Assembly (NCBI GenBank): GCA_016490735.1
Contig: JAEMWC010000624.1
Span: 291,001-355,000 of the forward strand
Source of the DNA: Pachyseris speciosa
Taxonomy: Eukaryota > Cnidaria > Anthozoa > Scleractinia > Pachyseridae
Reading direction: 5' to 3'
DNA length: 64,000 nucleotides
In this document: in pieces, positions 11,848-26,500 of the stretch
How positions within the stretch are numbered: position 1 is the first letter of the stretch
Layout: each line of letters starts with the position of its first letter
Notes under the pieces: model-generated
What the model saw: the letters and a program-made list of their open reading frames with translations, nothing else
What the model was told of the DNA's origin: nothing
Databases searched by the model: none
Program-made: the position numbers and the translations under genes

Positions 11848-12431
11848 TAAGAAAAACAACACATAAAGCGGTTATAAACATGGTGAAGCAATGCATTTTA
11901 TGAAATCTGACTTGACGTTCGTATGTCCCATCATACATTTTCAAAAGTAACCGTTATGAGATGAAACACTATCCATATTTAAAAAGAAAAAAAAAAAAAC
12001 ATTTTGAAGCGCTCTCCAAACTTGAACACACATCAGCTATTGCCAATCATGTTATGACTACTGGACATAATATGAAATGGGATCGTTTTGAAATCCTCGC
12101 GTCAGGAAAAACTGATTACCATTGTAAGATAAAAGAAACCCTGTTTATACAAGAATTGAACCCGGCGTTGAATGCTAATCTCACCAGTGACAAGCTGTCA
12201 CTTTATTAACGTGTCACTGCTATTTTTAGTGTTACCCAGATCGCTCGCAATTTCTTTTTAAATATAGATAGTGTTTTATCTCATAACGGTTACTTCTGAA
12301 AATGTATGTTGGGACATACGAAACGTCAAGTCAGATTTCATAAAATGCATTGCTTCACCATGTTTATGGCCGCTTTATGTGTTGTTTTTCTTATAAAACT
12401 TCGATGGCCGAAGAACAAGAGTCTCTATGAT
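11848..12431 (+). mobile_element. Penelope-like element fragment, second family
   Basis: 584-bp insertion with an 11-bp target duplication ACTCATTATTA at 11,837-11,847 and 12,432-12,442. Inverted arms of about 110 bp (about 11,848-11,965 and 12,262-12,405) flank a GIY-YIG protein tail. At 12,288-12,329 the right arm holds a decayed hammerhead: stem I ACTT/AAGT, stem II GTATGT/ACATAC and GAAACGTC, but the first box reads CTGAAAA. Confidence 0.83.
11997..12209 (+). pseudogene. Penelope GIY-YIG protein C-terminal tail
   Basis: About 70 residues: SAIANHVMTTGHNMKW, the conserved Glu in KIKETLFIQELNPALN, and the typical end SDKLSLY before the stop. The upstream part (RT and GIY-YIG core) is absent, so this is a 5'-truncated copy. 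Confidence 0.8.
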
Positions 12432-12442
12432 ACTCATTATTA

Positions 12443-14797
12443 GTTCAACGAAAAGGTAGATTTTTTAACTTACTTTTTTATTTTTATTTTTGACCTCTGC
12501 TACAGACCAAAAATGCTTCTTCAATTTCTGGTTTATAAATTAACAATGATTAAATGAACATCTAATGGTAATTTCATTAGCCTCTAACACACTTATTACG
12601 TAAAGGAGATATAAGAAAGGATTTGTGGCGCTGCTGTTCTTATTTTTAGTCCGAGCCAACAATGAGCCAATTATGAATCACCCATTCTTTAAAAAAAAAG
12701 TACGCTTTAGAAATTTCCTAATAACAATATCGTTCGCTGATTTTTTTTAGGGCGTTTTGAAAGGCCCATTATATTACCACCCTTGACCCATCGCGGTCGT
12801 TTGTTTTTGTTTTGAAATCGTGCTATTGTTAAACGATGCTTCTCATTAATCAATTATTTTTATCTTTATTTTTATCGCTTTTGATCTGGTTTATCACGAC
12901 GAGTTGTCGCTTGTCCCCGGTTTCGCAAAGCAAAGCAAATGGCTACAAATTCGACTTGCACATTTCTTCATATTTCTTCATTGAAACCGTGCACAATACG
13001 CTCATAGGTTTAAAATTAAAACAACAAAGTATTGAACGATCTGTTATTGATAAAACTCGCTGATTAGGTGCCTAGGATGGTGACAAAATATCCATAAGAA
13101 AATATTTATTGTCAGTGAATGGTTTCAAATTTGCAGAGAGAAATTTACTCATACGTTCTCATTAAATTATCCTGAACTTTCGCTTTATTGTGTTCAAAAT
13201 ACAGTCGACCATGTAGCTAGAACTCCGCATTAAAACACGGGAGGAAAATATCCACAAGAAAATATTTATTGTCGGTTAATGGTTTCAAATTTGCAGTAAG
13301 AAAACTTCCCATATGTTTTCATTCAATTATCCTGAACTATCGCTTTTTTTGTGTTAGAAATAAGGTCGAACACGCGGCTAGAACTCCGCATTAAAACACG
13401 GGAGGAAACAAAAGCGGTGTAGTCCTCATCGATCACGGCGGATATCTCGGCGAGAAAGAGAAGTTAATAATCACGCAGTTTAGGCAAGCTGCGAAGTGTT
13501 CGAACGTAAAGCTATATTGCCTGGTGGGGCATGAAAATAACAGTCGATAAAGAGACTTAGCGATAAGTAGGATTAAAAACACTGAAGAGTTGACCAAAGC
13601 TGCCGAATCCATTACATAAACTGACCGTGAGGTAAAACATCAAACATGCGGAAAACAGTTATCCAGACACGTATAATTTTTAACACTCGCCATCAAATCA
13701 GTTTCCAAATCGCAGTAAGTCGGCTCCAACAAGCTCAGCAAATTCTTGAAAGCTCCGAGGTAAAAAGCACCAAACTTGAACTAAGAGTCTCCATCAATCC
13801 TCCGCCTTGACCCTCACTTTGTCGATAAAACAACGATGCGAAGTTACCGCTACCGACTATTGCCACATTGACTCTTTTGACTTTAAACGGACAAAAATTT
13901 ACATACATACATTTTTTCCCGAAATAATACAAGGAAAACGAAGAAGAATAAACAGAAAACATATTTACGGCCATACCTTTGGAGATTTGTTCACGATGCA
14001 ATAAAACAAAAACGATAAAACAAGAAATCCGAAGTCTGAGTAAACTCGCGTTACACGAAATTCCAGAATTAACGGTCGCGGCGCGGGATGCATCAAGGGT
14101 GATAATGGGCCTTTAAATGAAAATTAAACCAAATCACGTTTCCCTGCACCTGCTAAACACCGTGAGTCACATTTCCCTTTTCTCCAAAAATTTTTTAAGC
14201 GATACGCATCAGGATGTCTTTTAAAGATAGAAAGAAAGTTAACTTCAGTGAAGTTCCATGTTATGATTTTGCACTTCTTTTGTTCTATTTCCTTCAGTTA
14301 CGACAACAACAGATCTATGTAAAGGGCCAATAAAATTCTTTCCATAATTTATAACTTGTCCACAGAAATTACCCATCATTTACAGATGTCCATCACGTTG
14401 TCTTTTATCCTTTTTTTAAGATATGAAAGGATGAGCACAAAGAGGTCTTCAGTGCTAGTATTTCAGGTTTCTAGTGCCATAGTCTTAGGTGCACCATAAG
14501 AAAAGAGAATGTTCTATTTCTGAAATCCTGTAACTGAACCATCTCTTTAGAGTTTTCGACATTATTAATTCATTAAATCACAAAAGAAGAGATCGTTAGC
14601 TTCATCGACTTGCAACGGTCCAATCATGCAAAAATATAATGCAACATATTGTAATAACCTGATGGCAGCATAGCTATTGATGTAACAAGAAAAAAAAATA
14701 GGACGTTAGAACTACAAAACTGATCAAAAAGGCTGCAGAGAGAGTGATGCGCAGGATCATTACAACAAATCACATCTGCGCTTTAGTCATGAGTCAG
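12443..14797. other. Downstream flank of aGPCR 1
   Basis: Contains the two-copy tandem repeat at 13.1-13.4 kb. No coding sequence recognised; the part next to 14,797 should hold the aGPCR 1 3' UTR. Confidence 0.5.
13085..13408. repeat. Two-copy tandem repeat, about 160 bp
   Basis: Unit 1 at 13,085-13,244 and unit 2 at 13,245-13,408 are about 85-90% alike; both end with AACTCCGCATTAAAACACGG. No coding potential seen. Confidence 0.8.
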
Positions 14798-15070
14798 TCA
14801 AGTGCCTACAGGAGTCATGCATTTCTCCCCGTGGAAAACAAAGGCATTGTCGTATCCACTTGATGGCCAAGAGGAGGCTTCGTTGCCCCTGCTTTTTAAC
14901 TCGTGGGCGTCACTTTTCATAACTCTGTTGGTCCACCTGTCGCTTGGGTCTTGAGTCCAGGATAGAGAAGCTTGGATACTCCTCGCATCTTTCCACTTTT
15001 GTCTTATACGTCGGAATTCTGCACGAACATCACCATTTCTCACAACGTGAAGTATGAAGATGAGAAAACC
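14798..15070 (-). CDS. aGPCR 1, last exon: TM7 end and cytoplasmic tail
   Basis: 273-nt exon that continues NSLQ with [16 protein letters not shown], giving the family signature across the splice. It ends [19 protein letters not shown] before TGA. The tail is hydrophilic, about 75 residues, with no PDZ-ligand ending. Acceptor TTTCTAG. Confidence 0.93.
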   Translation of the reverse strand, partial: GFLIFILHVVRNGDVRAEFRRIRQKWKDARSIQASLSWTQDPSDRWTNRVMKSDAHELKSRGNEASSWPSSGYDNAFVFHGEKCMTPVGT

Positions 15071-18000
15071 CTAGAAACACCAAAAACAGAACGCGTGCAA
15101 TTGGACTTTAGATAGAGCAAACCTGGAAACATAACACATAAAGATTTATGTACATGTAACTCAGTGCTCCTACTTTGTTTGGAAAGATTGACGAGATTGA
15201 CAAATCGATCTACTCAAACGCCATTTTCCCCACATTCAAAACATTTTAAGACGTAAAACCGATTTTCTAAGGCAAAAATTTCGAATTAAATGGTATGCTG
15301 TCTCTCTTTACATTATTGCCTATTATTCCCGAGGAACATGAAACAATCAAACAGGCTTTCAAGTCACTCTATTGCTTATATTTACGTCTAAATGAGTTTC
15401 ACTTCTCCACTACTGTATTACGGAATCGTTCCATAAGCCACTATGTATAACACGCAGTGTGAAATTCTTGCATGCTCTAAGTTGATACATTTATGAAGGC
15501 CACAATCTTCGACAAAACCATTGAAAAACCACCGCCAAGGTCACAAAAGGCTCCCAGAAACTTTTTATAAAACCAATTAAAGGTACGTGGAAGGTGGAAG
15601 GTATCCAAGTCTCTATCCCTTGTACGCTTCTTGGTAAGCTTCGATTCCCTATCTTATTGTCATAGACATGAGAGTATGATTTTTTAACGCTATGTACCTG
15701 TAGAGAGTTGAGGATTGTAAAGATGTACTGAAAGGCGAGACCAACATTAGTGATGCTTAGAATACCAAACACCCACGTTATTCCAAGAAGAGGCAGAAGA
15801 ACCACATATGCCTTTGTGACTTGTCTCAGTTTGTCCATCTCAGACGTGTTATAACTCTCTATTTGCAGGATTTCGCGAACCACTAGCCCAAGGAGCACCA
15901 AGTTTATCTGAAAAATGGTCATCAAAGCTATTTGTCTGAAGTTCTCACGATGGGAAAGTTGATAAGTCAAGTCTTCTAGGCCTTAAAATGTCCGTGGTTC
16001 ATGTAGTCGTTTGAAGTATTTAATGGGTAAAAAGTAAATCCAGGGAAGTTTCCTTTTAGAGTTGTATTCATTAGTGATGTTGACGTGAAGTTGCATTTTC
16101 TCTTTCACTCTTTATTTTTGTTGTGAAAAAGAAGGATTATAAAATGCTTTTTTTTGTTAGGATTATTAAGTCTTACCATGCATACTAGAAGAACAGGAGT
16201 GACAAAGGTCCAGATCATGTTGTTACTGAAGGAAACCCAGCAACTACAGAACAAAATAAAATAAGTTTCGTTTCATGTCAAGGCACTGGACATAAAGGGC
16301 TTTCCTCCTTTCCATACGGTGTTAAATATTTAATGATGCAATAACTGCTTTACTGTAACCGACCTAGGCGCATTTACAAGTGGAAGACAGTGACATCATA
16401 ATTGTTTAACCAAATCGCGTTTCATAGAAGTTATCGCCAGAAGAGAGCTAATGTCTTTGACGTTTTGCAAGCTCTTGTCCCATGGAGCAACCACCACACG
16501 ATTATGAAAGGTATATTGAAGATTTACGCTGGAAGCAATTGGTAACTCAGTAAAACTTTAATTTTAACGTAGAAAATGGATAATTTCTCACAAGTCGCCA
16601 TGCACATAGCTGAATACACCTCCATCTTGACTGGACGCAATGACAATTGACAGTGCTACAATTACAACAGGAAGACCTTTGGAGAGATAAAATACATAGA
16701 AATGATTAATTATTTGTAAGCAAAAACTCTGAACAATGAAATAGGCTACAAGCCTTATAATTAACCTCAAACGGCCATTTTGAGTATTTTTAAGGTTGTC
16801 AACTTGCCACTTGCATTATAGTCTGTATTTCTTTAACGTTCTTATCTATTATTAAACTGATTTAAGCCCGATTAAAGCAACCTTCCCCAATGCTTTACTC
16901 CCAACGTCTTTTTACCCTTGCGGATACGGTTTTAAGTAGCTACATCAGAGAATATTTAATTTGGCGCTGATCAAGACACTTCCACAATGTTTGCGTCATG
17001 CCAATTCACAATTAGTACAAAACTTACCCCAAGCAACTGCATAGAACAGGCGCATTTTGACCACGACATTAAACACTTTGACCACCATCAGGTACAAGTA
17101 AACTCCTTCAAACAACATCCAAGCAAATCCAGCGAGGTAGAAAAGATGGATCAATGCTGCCACGAAAACGCACACACCCTGTGGAAGAAATCAGTGTTTA
17201 TATACCTAATCAGTTTAATTTTTAGTTGATGAACGACTCTTACTCCACAAAAGTATGGTGTTTTGCGCAGGGTAAAGGTATAGCGTTGAAAAGAAGACGT
17301 TTCCAGAACTCCCATCGTTTGTAAGTGTGTGTTGATATTTTATAGGCTATCCAAAACTGTGAATTAGCACTGTCAAAATTATAAAGGGGCTAGTGAGAAT
17401 TAGAGGGCCGTTTGATTTGGACTTTGGCAGAGGCCAAAGGACACTGGCGACGACAGACGGCGTCCAAGGCAGATACTGAAAAGATGGCAGGCAAACAAGA
17501 AATTGAAACGTGAAGTTTCCGTTGCGATTCTACTGATGCAAGTAGTGTGTCCTAGGAAATTGAACAAATACTTAGTGTTGCTACTAAGAGCGATAGCTCT
17601 TGGTTTGGATAGCAAATTCACTAACATAAAATATTAATAACTAACCTTTGATTCCGAGGCACTAATTCCGGAAAGGAAGACAATTTGTGCGATCGCTATG
17701 GCAACCACAAGGTTAAGACGTATTTGAATTTGTTCCTGTTTCAAATTCCTGAAAGCACAAAAAATATCAATGAGAATAGCGGCGTATTTTTAGGGTCTGG
17801 CCATGAAAGATAGTACGCACAGTAACGATGTTTTTCAAAGAGTGATTGAAGATTTCTCATTGCAAGTTGAGACTGGGCTAAATGCGGATCGTATCACCAA
17901 ATTTACGCACATATTTATATTGTGGCGCCAGCTGTTCCTTCAAGGGAAGGCTTTTCGACAAAACGGAGCGGATTTGAGAAAGTATCGAGCCGAGTCTTTC

Positions 18001-20463
18001 GAACTGTTACACGTCCCTCCCCCCCTCCAAAAAAAATAATAAATAAGGTAGTCGTTTGCACCCATATGGAGAACTACTTTCACGTTTCAGTCACTACTGT
18101 TAATAGGTTTTGAAAAGGCTTGAATTATCAATTATTGGATGAGGATGAGTATGGTTGCGAGAATTATCATAGCCGAGGTTTGTGTTAGATCTAACGAAGC
18201 TGAAGGCTGAGGAGGGAGAACAATAACAGAGGCCTTGATAACTCTGGCTATCATGCGAAAATCGAATTTAATAATTGTTTTATTATACATATACTTGAGC
18301 GTTTGTAAAAACAAGAGCGGTTACAGTAAGAAAGTAAAAACGCTACACGAACTTGTAAACAACTTTATTTCTGAGCATGCAACCTAAAAGTTTCAGCGCA
18401 GTCCAAAAGTTTTACAAAAGCCCACACTGAAACGTGTTTTGAAACTTAAAATTAAACCTTTTGAATGAAATAAAACCTGTTTTTGTCCGTGAAAGAATTT
18501 TGTAAAAGCGTCAGCAAAGCAAACGTGTTTCTCACGTGCATAAAACTATTTTCTGTAATTTGACGTCACTTCTGCTTGTATAAAACCTATTGTCAGTAGG
18601 CATGACGTCACCTCTACATGTATATAACCTATTGTCGGTAAGTATGACGTCACTTCTACATGTATATAACCTATTGTCGGTAGGCTTGACGTCACTTCTA
18701 CATGTATATAACCTATTGTCGGTAGGCTTGACGTCACTTCTACATGTATATAACCTATTGTCGGTAGGCTTGACGTCACTTCTACATGTATATAACCTAT
18801 TGTCGGTAGGCTTGACGTCACTTCTACATGTATAAAACCTATTGTCGGTAGGTTTGACGTCACTTCTACATAAAACTTATTGTCTATAGGGATGACTTAA
18901 CGAACACAGTGCCAGTAGTAATTACCTGCGTGTTTGTAGCCAATCAAAACGGAGATAGTGACACCAATGCATAATAATCTTACTTAATTGCAGACTGGAG
19001 CGGAGAAGTCGATTATGAACTTACATAAGGACACAATATACTATGATAGTAAGCACTGCTCCAGTAAGTGACAGGGCACAACCAATGTAAGTGATGACTT
19101 CCAACGCCAACCTGTGCCCCTTTGAAACGCCCTATTAAGGGGGAAAGAAAGGAAAAGGAACGGTGCCTAAGTATAATCATGATCATTACATCTCAAGACT
19201 CATGAACCAAGCCGTTTAATTAATTAGATCAGCTTAAGCGGTAAAATCTTACCTTGAAGAAACAAATGGAGCCGACAAAACATACAAAACGCACAAACAA
19301 GTTCCCTTTACTGACCTTACTTTCCTTAACTTGCATCAAAACAGCAAAATTCGTGAGATGATTGCAAGAGCAAGTGACTTCATTGTTGAATGATCCTACC
19401 AGCGAACACCCTCTGCTGGACCATGAGCCGTTCATTGTCGATCTGCAAAATTATAACAGAAACGTGGCGTTGTCCTTGTTGTTCTTTTTCTTGTTTTTTG
19501 TTTTAGGCACTATTTTTTGGGACGGATTTAGTGGACTTATAGCCCATAATGTTATAAAGGGTTGTATACCAAACAAAATTTTAAGGTTGAGTTCTTTGTA
19601 AGTCAACCTGAAAGCTATGCCTGCTTAGCAGATAGGGCTCTCTGGCTGCTTTCAATAACACATAATCAACACGTTTATTAGGGTTCCATTGTATTTTGCC
19701 TGGTTAGACGACTCGCAAAAGGTTGTTCAACCATAACTTTTCAATACTAGTTGTGTTCACACTTTTGCTGCAAACTTTACCCCGGCCATTTTCAAGTTAA
19801 AAGTGTTTCTAAGTCAATGAAGACAGACTAAGACAAATCGCCTTTACTAAGCACGTCAAATGATCCTGATGAAGATAATATCGCACGAATAGACTAAGTA
19901 GATCCTACAGACAGCTGGGGGACGTTCCATGGTGTAAAACTGTTTTCTTTGCGGCTTAGCTTATCTTACTTGATATCGAAGTCCCAGAAACGACAATGCG
20001 GTACGTCTTTCTTCTTGAATTCCTAGAAGTTAAGAGAAAGAGAGTTGCAGCATTTTTTTTAGTAGTTCCTTCTAGGCGTCAGTTCTATGCGCTACTAAAC
20101 AAGTTGCTAATGCTGAACATACGTTGTAGTTTCTCAAAAATATGGTGACATTTTCTTGAAGAGCACCAGGCGGCTCGGGATAAACCCTTGCGGCAATTAT
20201 CCGGCTTCCCAACTTGAGGACCTCGTTATTACTGAAAAGTAAGAAACCAAGTTATTAATAGTAATTACACCCGTTTCAAACCCCACATTTTACATAAGCC
20301 AGATCTAATATTAATTTGAGTCGACCCGAATTCAGAAGGTTTCAGATTTGATTTCAATGTCGCATTTAATAGGCTATTTCCGAATTTACTTTGGCCTCAT
20401 TTTCAAAGCCACGCCTGGTGCGCAACCATTCGTATGTAATTGAGTTTAATTTGCATGTGAATG

Positions 20464-20544
<81 letters not shown>

Positions 20545-23500
20545 GTCGAATTTAATTGCAGAGAATTAGTGACATTTTATATGTCTCCATATCAGTATGG
20601 GATTTCTCCCAAAGGAAAGAGTTTGACACGTTAATAAAGTTTCACTACTACAATACTACTACTACTACCACCACCACCACCACTACTACCGCCACCACCA
20701 CCACCACTACTACTAGTACTACTACTTCTACTACTACCACTACTATTACGAGGTAATTTCATACCAAAGTAAATTTCATACCACAACATATCTACTGAAA
20801 CTTTAGTTTCCAAATAATACATGCAAATACTTAAAGAGTTGATAAATAACTCGTGCGTCCTCGTACGCCCTGGCGTTAGATTTCCGTGCACCACCATCGT
20901 GATCATCACTTCAAAAATCCACGTTTATATTATCTCAAAAAAAGACAGGAGAGGGGCCAACGTTTCACAGAAAACAGGGTGAACCTTATGGATGGAAGGA
21001 GGAACTCAGTGAACCCTGTTACCCAGTTCGCCTGAACATTGTCTGTTAATCCGCTAAACTAGAACAAAGATGAAGTACACTTACTTGTGCAGTTGAGTTT
21101 GCATATCTTCTGAGAGCCATTTCTTGACGTTGTTATAAATAAGGCATACAACCGCAGCCTCTGCCTCTGAAAACAGTGTAAAATATGAGTTGAGCATGCA
21201 ATGATCAAAATAACTATCCTTTTTTAACTCGTGCCGATACTTTGTACCATTGGAGGAGGCTTCTTTGCACCTCTTGGAGGAAGGTGAAAGGAGTGGTGGT
21301 GTACCCAGTAAAGTGGAAGGAGCTGACTGGTGGACTTAGGCAGGTGGTTTAGTGAGGATAATGAAGGCACCGGCTTTTTCAGTCTTAAACTCCATTCCTA
21401 TTCCTAAGTTTTTATTTATTTATTTTTTATTTATTAATTTTTTTGCCATATCCTTTAAAGGAAAAAATATTCCAACATGGCAACAAGAACACGACAAACA
21501 TTATGAAAAGCTGCTAGAGCTTACTTTCAAGCGATGGGCCAGGGGTAAGTGGGTAATTATTCATAATTAAATGAAGTAGCTGTGAAACAACAATCGAAAT
21601 GTACCTTTGCCATCGAAGGCTTGGGGAGGTATGGAAATACTCTCTCTTGTCTCATTACAGTAGTTTTCCGCCTCATTCAACGAGCAAACAACTCCAGACT
21701 TGCTGTCTGCAGATAGTTTCTTGATTTTAATCGCTGTAAGATCAATTGAAGGATAACTTGAGATGTGATATTTAATAAGGATCCCACTGGAACTCCCGTA
21801 TGGATTTATTTGCTTTTTGTTTTGTTTTTTTTTGCTGTTGTTGTTGTTGTTTGTTTGTTTGTTTGTTTGTTTGTTTTTTGCTTTGTTTTGTGTGGACTAT
21901 TCTGGTTATTTATGTTATTTCATCGTAGTAAGGAAATACGCAGAACAAAGGTTTCACTAAGGAACAAATATTCTAAAAAACATAATACTCTCGCTATATG
22001 TGACCCGAAAACAGTTCGCAGAATAGCCTGTATCAAGCATGTGAATCTAACGGCTGGTGCCACATCGGGGGCTTGGCGGGACTAGATAGCAGTGCTCTGT
22101 CCATCTGCTATGAGCCGTTGCTCTTGTTTGTATTTTTTGGTATTATTTGTTACTCCCTGTCCTTTACCTTCACCTCTGTAGGAGTAGGTAACGCAGTTCC
22201 TCTTGTTATGGCTTGTCCTAATATAGATAACATATGAGTCGAGTGAAGGCTGGCAGATATCCTAGTAAAAACCTCAACAATGAGTAATACTCTGGCTGAT
22301 GATATGGCCTTATTGGCATAATCTTCTCGTAAGATCTGTCTTTTGCTTTAATGTTAGGTTGTTTCAAAAGCGAGGTTCTCGGTGAGACAGGGCCCTCGCA
22401 TGCAACCATCTTTTTCTGTGACCTACCAAAGTGTTCTTTGTAAATAACCCGACTCTCATTTGCTTTGAAATAAATCTTGGTGTAATTACTGGCAAAGGAC
22501 TCCAACTCCCGAGTGGCTAACAGCACATTGACGGCATTTTTCTTGACAGGTTCCTTTTCCAATGCCTTTAATAATTTGCTGATTATCTCCACTGCGTTCT
22601 GATGATTTGAAAATATTATGAGTAACGAGGCACAAACAAGAGACTATCATATACTCCGGCAGTGCGCACCATACTTACAAGACCTAGACACTAGCCACTG
22701 AGTTTATCGACTTGACTTCATGCATGTAAGAATTTGCCGATAATAACTGAGTTTGAGTTATCAAGTATCACCCTTGACCTTTTAATAATTTTTTTAATTA
22801 CTAGTCAGGCTTGCAGTAGTATGCTTAAATTCATTGTTAAGCTTTAAACTGTTGGAGTCCGTTTGTTTAAAGAGGAAGCAAGACAACTTTGGTGATACTT
22901 ATGTTAGTATAAAAAATAAAAATAAAAAACCTAGTGAATTTACTTATCTTTTAGTTTTGATACTGTTATTGAGTAAAACGACTGCAGGAAATTTTAATTA
23001 TTCCCTGCATTTGGAACCAAACAACCAGACCCTTGTTTACTGAGCATTGATGGCTCAGGCAGCCCTTCCCCCACGGTGCGAAAGGAGAAATAAAATAAAA
23101 TTTGATCTTGCATCTTTTTCACAGCACTGAGAATTATGGGTAATTCGACAGCAGAATTAAAACACGTGTTAAAGATAAGTAAATACCAGAACGGAATCAA
23201 GTTTCTTTACCATCAAAGAGTCTTCGTCGGTGGTTCTGAGAGCTTTTATTTTTGCTGTGGAACGCGCTACCTGGAAACATGTAAACAAAGCTGTATTAAG
23301 AACAACGTTTTCCTTCAAATATCTCCAAGAATGCCGGGAAAGAATTCCAATTCCGTTTGGGGGATGTCCCGTTCAACAGATTAATTAGCTAGGAGGTGCT
23401 AGGTAGAGACGACGGCTTCACTTGATAGAAAAGGCCTAAGAAGTTGCAATCTTACTTATAGGTGATCACTTAATTAACATGGAACTGCTCACCATTCCTT

Positions 23501-26500
23501 CCACGCTTGTAGTTGTTGGTGTCGCTGGGGTTGTATTTGTCCTAGTTGCTGTCGAACAGTCGAACAATATAATAAAAATCAAAGGAGGGCGCTTACTCTC
23601 GTGAGTTAGTGATTTACAACATATTCTTATTTTATCCCAGTGGAGATAAACTTCTTCAAAACGAGTGTATTTCTGCATTTGAATGAAAATTTGTTAACAT
23701 AAGCTAAGGCAATAAGCGCATCAGGTCAGTCTCTGAAAGAGGGCTTGATTCTATTGAGACAAGCTAAAGGTTAGGGTGGGAGATGTCTTGGTGAATCTTT
23801 TCGTAATCTTAACAAAAAAATTACTCACGGAATCGTAATCATAATTTTCTTGTGGTCTTACTCGGAGCCGTGCTTTGCAAATAAACTAACTTAAATGAGA
23901 TATTACAAAGCTAACGAATATATATTTAAAATGTGTGTTTGCAATTCCGGCAACTTAAATATATTTAAAGATTTTTAAATGTTTATAACTTTTCTCATAT
24001 ATGAGCAAACGCCCAAGAACCTCGCGAGGTTTAGAAAATCAATCTGGGAACTATCTGGTGTGGCAGGTCAGAAAGCAATATTAACTTTATAACAGTAACT
24101 GCCGTTTTCTTTTTAGTTTTGGTTTAAAGTCGAAGTACCTTTGCCTCATTTTTTTTTTCACCAATGCCTTAACTCAACACTGACACTTTCTTTGCATCCA
24201 CTATCCCTTTATTGATTTCATGAGACAGTTGCAACAACTTTACAAATTAGCTTGTCCTTGACTACTGAAGACCTAAAGCGAATAAGCTTGCAAAGCCAGT
24301 CGCTCTATTAAGCATCTCGCTACAGAGAGACATCGCTTTATGTCTTAGAAGTGTAAATTGACTCACCTGGACATTGTCGGGTGTTGCACTGCTGTGCTTC
24401 TGAGCTGTTTCCAGTACATTTTCTCCCCTTATGCGCTGGTGCAGGATTGTCGCAAAGGCGACCGCGCGTCTTTAAGCCTCCTCCGCACGTCACAGAACAG
24501 TTTGACCATCCTTCCCAATTACCCCACCCACCATGTACTATAAAAATAAAAATAAAAAATAAAAAGACCAAAACGTTCTAACAAATTTTAAAAGGAGTAT
24601 CATTTATCTCAAAGTTTGAGCAAACGCCAAAAATCATCGCGACGTTTAGAAATCGAACTGGGAACAATCTGAAAATTTGGTTTATCAACGGAGTTCATAA
24701 TTCATTGACCACCGTACAGGGATTCGATTAGCTGACGTTTCAAGCGTTCGTCGGAGCGAATCGAGGAATTGTGGTTTGTGTATCGTTTATACACAGAAAA
24801 TGGAGCTACGCTATTGGTGGTAACATGGTAACGTGAAAAACAGGAATAAATTAATTGAATGAAAAGCGCTCGTTGATGCGGTGGGGATTAAGAGTGCCGA
24901 TTAGAAAGATCAATTTTTATTCGAGATTTTTCCAGCTTTCCGTGGTACCTTGATGTAGGGAAAGGCCGGAGATCGACATGTGTTGTTTGGAATGGCTAGG
25001 GAGATTAAAATGCCGAGCGACTGGTTTGGATGCATCTTTGTCATGTTTTTCAACATCACGAAGATGTTCTCGGAATCGGTCACCTAGTCGTCTTCCTGTT
25101 TCCCCGATGTATAACTTTTTGCATAATTTACAGGTTATCCAATAGATAACATTTACGTAGGTACACGTGAAACGATCAATGATCTTAACCGATCGCTTTG
25201 GGCCGGATATTTTCTCAGTGTTTTGAATGAAAGAACAAGTTTTGCATCGCGAGCGCGCGCATTTAAAAGTGTTAGGTTGTTCAGTTGCTTTGAATGCGCT
25301 TCTAACTAGAAATTTTCGTGTTTCATTCCCCCACCGACGCAGCACCACACTTTCGTTAGAAACTAATCCCCTTTATTCATTTGCGAACAATCTGGTCTGG
25401 TATGTCAGAAAGAAACACTAACTTAATTACAGAAACTGTCATTACTATTTTGTTTTGATTTTTTTCTTTTAATTTTGGAATGCAATCCGAGTACCTCTGA
25501 CTCATTTTCCTTTTCTTTTCTTGTTTTCATACCTTTTTGTATTTCACTAATGTATTAAGTCACCACTGACCCTTTGTTCACCCCCATTGCCCGTTTAAGG
25601 CTTTGATGAAACTACTGCTGAACACCTGAAGCTAATAAAATTGCAATGGCAGTCGCTTTAGTAAGAGCATCGTTTGGTACCTGTAGAAGCGCAAATTGAC
25701 TCACTTGGGCATTGCCGTGTGTTGCACTGCTTTGTTTCTGAGCTGTTGCCATTGCAGTCGCTCCCGTTATACGCTGGTGCAGGATTGTTGCAAAGTCGAC
25801 TGCGCGTCTGTAAGCCTCCTCCGCACGTCACATAACAGTTTGACCATCCTCCCCAATTACCCCAACTACCATTCACTATTGAAAAAAAAATCATTCTAAC
25901 AAAATCTTAAAGGGGTACCATTTATCTGAAAGTGTATCGTGAAATTGAATCCAATGAAGTGGTACGTTTGTAGCATCGACGGTCACCTGGACACTGGAGT
26001 ATGAACAACGATTGACCACCTTGCATCACAAAAAAAGCAATATTGAACTTAACGACAGCACCTTTCACGTTGTCAGTTTAAAATGTGAGTGTAAACGTTG
26101 ACAATGAATCTGATAGTTTATTTATGAACAACTGACGCTTTTGTGATGAGCATCGACGGTTATATATGAGCAAAGTCCAAACATCATGGGGGACTTTCAA
26201 ATTTGGAATACAAGATGCAAGATGGAAATGGTGGCGTAATCTTGGCCTAATGTGATTTCAGCACGTGTTGTATAGTACGAAGTAATGCTTGTCAAACGAC
26301 AGAGCCAATATTTTAACACCTGTCAAAAAGTAGGCAGTGTAACCTTATTAAGCTTCAAAAGATCCGGTTACCTTTGCTTCAGTTTTTCTTTTCTTTAATT
26401 TTTTTTTTAAATTTAAGTATGCGCTTACACTTTCTACTTCCCCATCATCCTTTTAAAACTTTGATGAAACAATTACAGACTGATAAAATTGAAAACTGCA

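Noticed and set aside
18546..18863. Repetitive 105- and 81-residue frames on both strands
   Set aside because: They are produced by the 42-bp minisatellite, whose length is a multiple of three; an intron of aGPCR 1 contains it.
18555..18893. CRISPR-like array
   Set aside because: Units are contiguous identical 42-mers with no variable spacers, in a eukaryotic intron.
20556..20909. Thr-rich plus frame and Ser/Gly-rich minus frame
   Set aside because: Both are translations of a triplet microsatellite.
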